This document shows, one piece after another, positions 8,712 to 12,015 of a stretch of 12,015 bases of DNA. The DNA comes from Candidatus Symbiothrix sp. (GTDB lineage Bacteria > Bacteroidota > Bacteroidia > Bacteroidales > Azobacteroidaceae). The stretch covers positions 1 through 12,015 of the forward strand of contig JAISXN010000150.1 of NCBI GenBank assembly GCA_031270525.1, in the 5' to 3' direction. The translations under genes and the position numbers were made by a program. Numbering within the stretch: the stretch's first letter is position 1; every line of letters starts with the position of its first letter. Below the pieces are notes generated by a model. It ran no database searches. It was not told where the DNA came from and was given only the letters and a program-made list of their open reading frames with translations.

Positions 8712-11201
8712 TTAATTAGATTGAGAAATCAACTTGTCTTCCATCATTTTAATAAAATAACCGCCCAACACCGACCTCGCACGGAACGACACGTGTTCCG
8801 GACGGTCTGTCCAATACCAGTCGGACATGGGAATCCGGTCTGTCGTTTCGTTTACAAAACAATAAAGCGGAGCAATAAACTGCCGGAAATCGGAGGTGTT
8901 GCGCGACAGTGCGGCAGACCAAACTATCCAGTCGGCTTTTGTGTAAAGTTGTTTACTGTTCAACGGCAAGCCATATTTGTTCTGTTTAGTCAGATAATAA
9001 GCAATTTCTTTCTCAGGCACTTCGTGGGGGAAAACATTTATTTTCATAATCTTGTCCCAGACCAAGTTGTACTTTTGGCTCCATGTTCCGGCCTGGTCGA
9101 ACGCAAAACGGTAATGGTCTCCGTCGCTCGCTTTTTTCACCCATTCCAAAGCCATTTTACGCGCCATGGCTGTATATTTTTGTGCGGTATCATTTTGTTT
9201 CAACATATCGGCCAGACGTCCGTAGGAAGCAATGCCCAGAATAGCTTTGATGGAAAGATTGGCATTGTGTGCGGAACTTCCGGTAAATACATCCGTATTT
9301 TCCTGGTAATCAGGGTCGAATCCTTTTTTCACAAGAAAATCAGCCCATTGCGACAATGTTTCCCAATGTTGTGAAGCGTATCCGGCGTTTCCTTCCATTG
9401 TGGCAATTGCAGCACAGAGTATCAGCATATTACCGGATTCTTCAACGGGAAGGACGGGTCCTGCAACTTGTCCTTCGGCAATGGGATAAATGCCGACGTC
9501 GTGCGGAGCATAAGGATGTTTCCATTTCCCGCTTTCCACATAATAAAAAATGGGGTTCAACATTCCTTTCAGTAAATCGACATTATATAACAAAAACAAG
9601 GGCGAAGAAGGATAAGTGACATCGACGGTTGCAATCGAACCGCTGCTGTAATTTTCTTTCGAGAGAAACAGCAAATCGCCGTTAGGAGCTTGCAGTAATT
9701 TGTGGGCGGATACCGATTGCCGGTAAGCCAGCGCACACAGTTCGGCATATTCCTCGCCTCCACAGCGGGCTGCTTCTTTCATAAGTCTGTTGTCGAATCT
9801 GTCGCAGTCTTTTTTCAACGATTTATATTCTTTCGCCGCACTGGAGAAAAGTTCATAAATATTCCTGTCACCCTTTCTGTTCCAATAAGGACGAAGATTT
9901 TCGCCGAAATACCGGATGGAATAAATATCGTCGTATCCCAGCATAAAATAGCCGCTTGCCGTTTTCTTTACTTTTCCCAAAGAACGGATAAAAGCAAGCC
10001 TGTCCTGTTCATCGGGCGAAGCCGGATTATTTCCGGAAAAAGAACCTGTATTGCGGAAATCCGCCCGCATGGAATAAGGATTTCCTGTTGCCGGTTGCGT
10101 ATATTCTTTTTCTGCACACAAATAAAAATATCCCCAGTCGATACGTACATTATCGCCTTTTTTCCCTAAGATATGCTGTTTTTTACTTCCTGTTTTCAAA
10201 TATAATAAGTTGTCTTTCTCGAAAGTTTCGCTTTCGCTTGGCTGGTTAAGTACATCCAATGCCCATGAAGTGCCGGCTTCCAGATATAAATCGACCGTAT
10301 GAAATTGGGAATCGTTGGAGGAAATATGATAAGTGATATAGTTGACCGGACGGGATAACAAGTCGAGATTGTCCATTAACAGAGGCGCTGTAAAAACCAG
10401 TTCCATATCCACCGGCCCGCAAGTGAAACGATACCGGGTTTGGGTAGGAAGCGCTTCGACGGAATTTTGCACTGCCGTTTCCGCAAAACAGGTTTGTCCT
10501 TCTACTTCCACATTCAGTCCGAAATCGAGATAGGCCTCTCCTCCTGTGTTTCTACAATGAGCTGCGATGACATTTTTCCCTTCCTGCAATGACGAGCGGA
10601 CTTCTTCCGAAAGTTCCAGCAACGCGTTTTCCCTGCATATTCCGTTTACCCTGATTACTTCTATTCCATTGAGATAGATTTCCACGTCGTCGTCGTGGGA
10701 GTATTCCAAAAAGACTTTTTTGTCATGAAGGTCATCATCCAGGGTAAATTCCCTTCTGACCCAAATATGTTCACTTTCCCATGCCGTATTGATGTTTTGG
10801 TTTTCACGTTTTCCGAAAGCGGCTTTTCCATGCTTCCACAGGTTGTCGTCGAAATCCCTCGTCATCCAATTATCATGCGGCTTCTCATATATATACCGGG
10901 CGTACCATTCCTCGTTATCACTCATTTTTTCCACCGGTTTGAACAAGTTGCTTTCAACGCCCATAAACCGGAATATCTTTCCGTCGACACGGACAACTCC
11001 CAACAAAGGAAATTCTTTCCCCGTCCAATGGGACAATTGCTTATTATATAAGGTATCGCCAAACAACCAGGCGTTGGTATAAGTATCAATGTTAATCAAA
11101 GGATATGCAGGCGCCCGCAACCGGCTTGAAATGCGGGATTCGTTTTGCTCCGTACATGCACACACAATAAGAATTAATAGGAGGTAAATACTGTTTTTCA
11201 T
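8712..11201 (-). CDS. GtaA-like (DUF4965/DUF5127/DUF1793) lipoprotein with inserted sugar-binding-type beta-sandwich
   Basis: 829 residues. A lipoprotein signal peptide (MKNSIYLLLILIVCAC, probable lipidated C16) places it in the cell envelope. After it come the opening motifs of the glutaminase A-like family: LRAPAYPLINIDTYTNAW (about 28-45) and HWTGKEFPLLGVVRVDGK (about 58-75). Residues about 90-230 form an inserted galactose-binding-like beta-sandwich like that of GH2 enzymes (DNWMTRDFDDNLWKHGKAAF; IWVRREFTL; VEIYLNGIEVIRVNG). A second beta domain (RYRFTCGPVDMELVFTAPL) leads into the C-terminal helical toroid, with DVTYPSSPLFLLYN, HPYAPHDVGIYPIAEGQV, ESGNMLILCAAIA, NLVWDKIMKINVFP, YYLTKQNKYGLPLN and TKADWIVWSAAL. 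The family is named for Aspergillus glutaminase GtaA. Activity of the bacterial members is largely untested, and the toroid also resembles glycoside hydrolases, so either glutamine- or sugar-directed activity is possible. It is first in a unit with the regulator 2 bases downstream. A -7 promoter box lies 28 bases before its ATG. The segment TDVFTGSSAHN (636-646) differs from the family form I recall, TDDF-x-GHLAHN. Confidence 0.85.
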   Translation of the reverse strand: MKNSIYLLLILIVCACTEQNESRISSRLRAPAYPLINIDTYTNAWLFGDTLYNKQLSHWTGKEFPLLGVVRVDGKIFRFMGVESNLFKPVEKMSDNEEWYARYIYEKPHDNWMTRDFDDNLWKHGKAAFGKRENQNINTAWESEHIWVRREFTLDDDLHDKKVFLEYSHDDDVEIYLNGIEVIRVNGICRENALLELSEEVRSSLQEGKNVIAAHCRNTGGEAYLDFGLNVEVEGQTCFAETAVQNSVEALPTQTRYRFTCGPVDMELVFTAPLLMDNLDLLSRPVNYITYHISSNDSQFHTVDLYLEAGTSWALDVLNQPSESETFEKDNLLYLKTGSKKQHILGKKGDNVRIDWGYFYLCAEKEYTQPATGNPYSMRADFRNTGSFSGNNPASPDEQDRLAFIRSLGKVKKTASGYFMLGYDDIYSIRYFGENLRPYWNRKGDRNIYELFSSAAKEYKSLKKDCDRFDNRLMKEAARCGGEEYAELCALAYRQSVSAHKLLQAPNGDLLFLSKENYSSGSIATVDVTYPSSPLFLLYNVDLLKGMLNPIFYYVESGKWKHPYAPHDVGIYPIAEGQVAGPVLPVEESGNMLILCAAIATMEGNAGYASQHWETLSQWADFLVKKGFDPDYQENTDVFTGSSAHNANLSIKAILGIASYGRLADMLKQNDTAQKYTAMARKMALEWVKKASDGDHYRFAFDQAGTWSQKYNLVWDKIMKINVFPHEVPEKEIAYYLTKQNKYGLPLNSKQLYTKADWIVWSAALSRNTSDFRQFIAPLYCFVNETTDRIPMSDWYWTDRPEHVSFRARSVLGGYFIKMMEDKLISQSN

Positions 11202-11228
11202 TGTACTACTATGTATAATATTGTTTCA

Positions 11229-11236
11229 CAAAGGTA
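11229..11236 (-). promoter_or_regulatory. Bacteroidetes-type -7 box for the lipoprotein/regulator unit
   Basis: The minus strand reads TACCTTTG, an exact TAnnTTTG match. The expected transcription start is near 11221-11223, giving a short leader of about 20 bases before the ATG at 11201. No good TTTG -33 element is seen at the usual distance, so the promoter may be weak or need an activator, possibly the SARP-type regulator encoded in the same unit. Confidence 0.6.
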
Positions 11237-11306
11237 ATTAAAGTTTTGGATATATTTCACAGTTTTACCGGAAAAACATTAGTATATTTCTAATGAATTC
11301 ACTGTC

Positions 11307-11332
11307 GGGGCTGTCTCAAAAGAGTCAGCCTC
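11307..11332. repeat. Short palindrome resembling an insertion-sequence end or hairpin
   Basis: GGCTGTCTC (11309-11317), a loop AAAA, and GAGTCAGCC (11322-11330) form a 9-bp stem with one mismatch, flanked by GG on the left and TC on the right. The half GGGGCTGTCTCAAAA looks like terminal sequences of insertion elements common in Bacteroidetes, as I remember them, but no transposase lies nearby, so it would be a relic or a lone dispersed hairpin. On the plus strand it is followed by T-rich sequence (TCAATTTTCCTTTT), as in a terminator, yet no plus-strand gene ends here. Confidence 0.45.
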
Positions 11333-11399
11333 AATTTTCCTTTTCAGGCGACGAGTTTTAGATTTACCGGACAAAAAAAATCGTGGCGAGGATGCTTTT

Positions 11400-11503
11400 T
11401 TTTGTGCATTGGGTACACGGTGATTTCGACAGGCTCAATCACCGGCGGCCTCACAAACCGGTGATTGAGCCTGTCGAAATCACCGTGTACCCAATGCACA
11501 AAA
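11400..11503. repeat. Perfect 46-bp inverted repeat with nested hairpins (REPIN-like)
   Basis: Bases 11400-11445 are the exact reverse complement of 11458-11503, separated by a 12-base loop (CGGCCTCACAAA). Each arm also folds alone: CGGTGATT (11418-11425) pairs with AATCACCG (11437-11444) round an 11-base loop TCGACAGGCTC, and the right arm does the same (11459-11466 with 11478-11485). Two REP-like hairpins in opposite orientation is the layout called REPIN. The outer parts of the arms (TTTTGTGCATTGGG) extend the symmetry beyond the REP core. It lies 20 bases downstream of the glycosyltransferase stop and could protect that mRNA's 3' end. There is no U-run directly after it on the minus strand. 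Confidence 0.9.
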
Positions 11504-11523
11504 CCATGCCGCACATAGTATAA

Positions 11524-12015
11524 TTAATATTTAACACTCTTGTGGTGATCGCCGGGAAGTTGGGTCAATTGTTTTTTTAACTTCAGTAAAAACGGAATAA
11601 GTTTTTTCTGAACGCCTAACGGCATAAGCGAAAAAAGATAAAAGGAAAAAAGGATCGGACTTTTCCAAATGTCTTTATCCTGTAAATAAGCAGGGTTCAA
11701 AAAATGTTTGATATATTCTTCATAAACTCCACCGATTACCCAGACACAAAAAATCAACCGTTGCGCACAAAATTTTTCTTTTATTTTAATTCGATAAATC
11801 GGTTCTAATGTTTGTATTTTATTGTATGCATTCGAGAAAAAGGAATCCAATGCCAATACAATGTGGATATTTTTTGTCCCATCGTAATTTAAACCGAATG
11901 AAGTGGGGCGTCCATGATGAAAATAAGTAATATCGGATAAATCGCAGCAACTATGAACGATTGAAAATATTTGAAAAGATATATTAACATCTTCCAAATA
12001 TCGTCCCGAATAGTA
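11524..12015 (-). CDS. Family 2 glycosyltransferase, C-terminal part (5' end beyond the window)
   Basis: The frame is open from the right window edge to a TAA at 11524-11526 and gives 163 residues beginning YYSGRYLEDVNISFQIF. The TTG at 11995-11997 is an internal codon, not a start, because the reading frame continues upstream without interruption and the conserved motif spans it. The ED pair in GRYLEDV followed by the segment YFHHGRPTSFG about 30 residues later is typical of the acceptor-side region of GT-A fold family 2 glycosyltransferases, where the acidic pair contains the likely catalytic base. The remaining ~120 residues are helix-rich, with a hydrophobic stretch (ILFSFYLFSLMPLG) and a lysine-rich tail (KKLIPFLLKLKKQ), suggesting membrane association. 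Such enzymes usually build capsule, O-antigen or exopolysaccharide. The donor, acceptor and any surrounding cluster are outside the view. It is followed by the inverted repeat at 11400-11503. Confidence 0.75.
   Translation of the reverse strand, partial: YYSGRYLEDVNISFQIFSIVHSCCDLSDITYFHHGRPTSFGLNYDGTKNIHIVLALDSFFSNAYNKIQTLEPIYRIKIKEKFCAQRLIFCVWVIGGVYEEYIKHFLNPAYLQDKDIWKSPILFSFYLFSLMPLGVQKKLIPFLLKLKKQLTQLPGDHHKSVKY

Larger units (their letters stand above)
11202..11523. other. Gene-free stretch rich in palindromes
   Basis: About 320 bases between the glycosyltransferase stop and the lipoprotein start. It holds, from low to high coordinate, the -7 box, a spacer, a 26-base imperfect palindrome (11307-11332), an unexplained segment with runs of eight A (11373-11380) and eight T (11396-11403), and a perfect 46-bp inverted repeat (11400-11503). 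No RNA gene or credible protein is visible. The stretch from 11307 to 11503 looks more like accumulated repeat elements than ordinary spacer. Confidence 0.7.

Noticed and set aside
8721..9374. 217-codon open frame on the plus strand opposite the GtaA-like gene
   Set aside because: The minus strand here encodes strongly conserved family motifs (DWIVWSAAL, YYLTKQNKYGLPLN). The plus-strand product is rich in F, R and H with no domain.
11344..11409. 21-codon minus-strand frame (ATG at 11409) overlapping the inverted repeat
   Set aside because: Very short, rich in homopolymer codons, no ribosome binding site, and overlapping repeat sequence. Nothing supports translation.
11202..11523. CRISPR array, tRNA or riboswitch in the gene-free stretch
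   Set aside because: No direct repeat/spacer pattern, cloverleaf or known aptamer sequence could be seen; the structure is explained by inverted repeats.
11524..11997. Reading the glycosyltransferase frame as a complete 157-residue protein starting at TTG 11997
   Set aside because: The frame continues upstream to the window edge and the GRYLEDV motif spans the TTG, so the gene is truncated by the window rather than short.

Overview
The window looks like chromosomal DNA from a member of the Bacteroidetes, probably Bacteroidales. Three things point there. The first 159 bases encode the tail of a type IX secretion (gliding/Por) cargo protein. Two genes are preceded by exact copies of the Bacteroidetes -7 promoter box TAnnTTTG. 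The predicted starts lack clear Shine-Dalgarno sequences. A lipoprotein of the GtaA/DUF4965 type, common in Bacteroides relatives, fits the same picture. A genus cannot be named from this window.

Layout: the plus strand carries only the end of the type IX cargo gene (1-159). Everything else recognisable is on the minus strand. Reading in the direction of transcription from the right edge, there is (a) the C-terminal part of a family 2 glycosyltransferase, cut by the window end (12015-11524). Next comes (b) a gene-free stretch of about 320 bases with a small palindrome, a perfect 46-bp inverted repeat with nested hairpins, and a promoter box. Then comes (c) a two-gene unit: a GtaA-like lipoprotein (11201-8712), followed after 2 bases by a membrane-spanning regulator (8709-6325). 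Last is (d) the assimilatory glutamate synthase operon, gltB (6229-1706) then gltD (1610-189), with its own promoter box just upstream of gltB. A heptamer-based inverted repeat fills the gltB-gltD gap.

How the genes may work together: GltB and GltD are the two subunits of one enzyme, making two glutamates from glutamine and 2-oxoglutarate. The lipoprotein/regulator pair is almost certainly co-transcribed. The regulator joins an extracytoplasmic lectin-like and kelch-like sensor, through one membrane helix, to a cytoplasmic SARP/BTAD-type DNA-binding region. The simplest inference is that it senses the substrate, product or activity of its lipoprotein partner and controls this or a nearby locus. 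No SusC/SusD pair is present, so it is not a classical polysaccharide utilisation locus within this view. If the lipoprotein is a glutaminase, its closeness to glutamate synthase would make metabolic sense, but that link is speculative.

The least explained parts are the regulator/lipoprotein pair, the REPIN-like double hairpin at 11400-11503, and the heptamer hairpin joining gltB to gltD.
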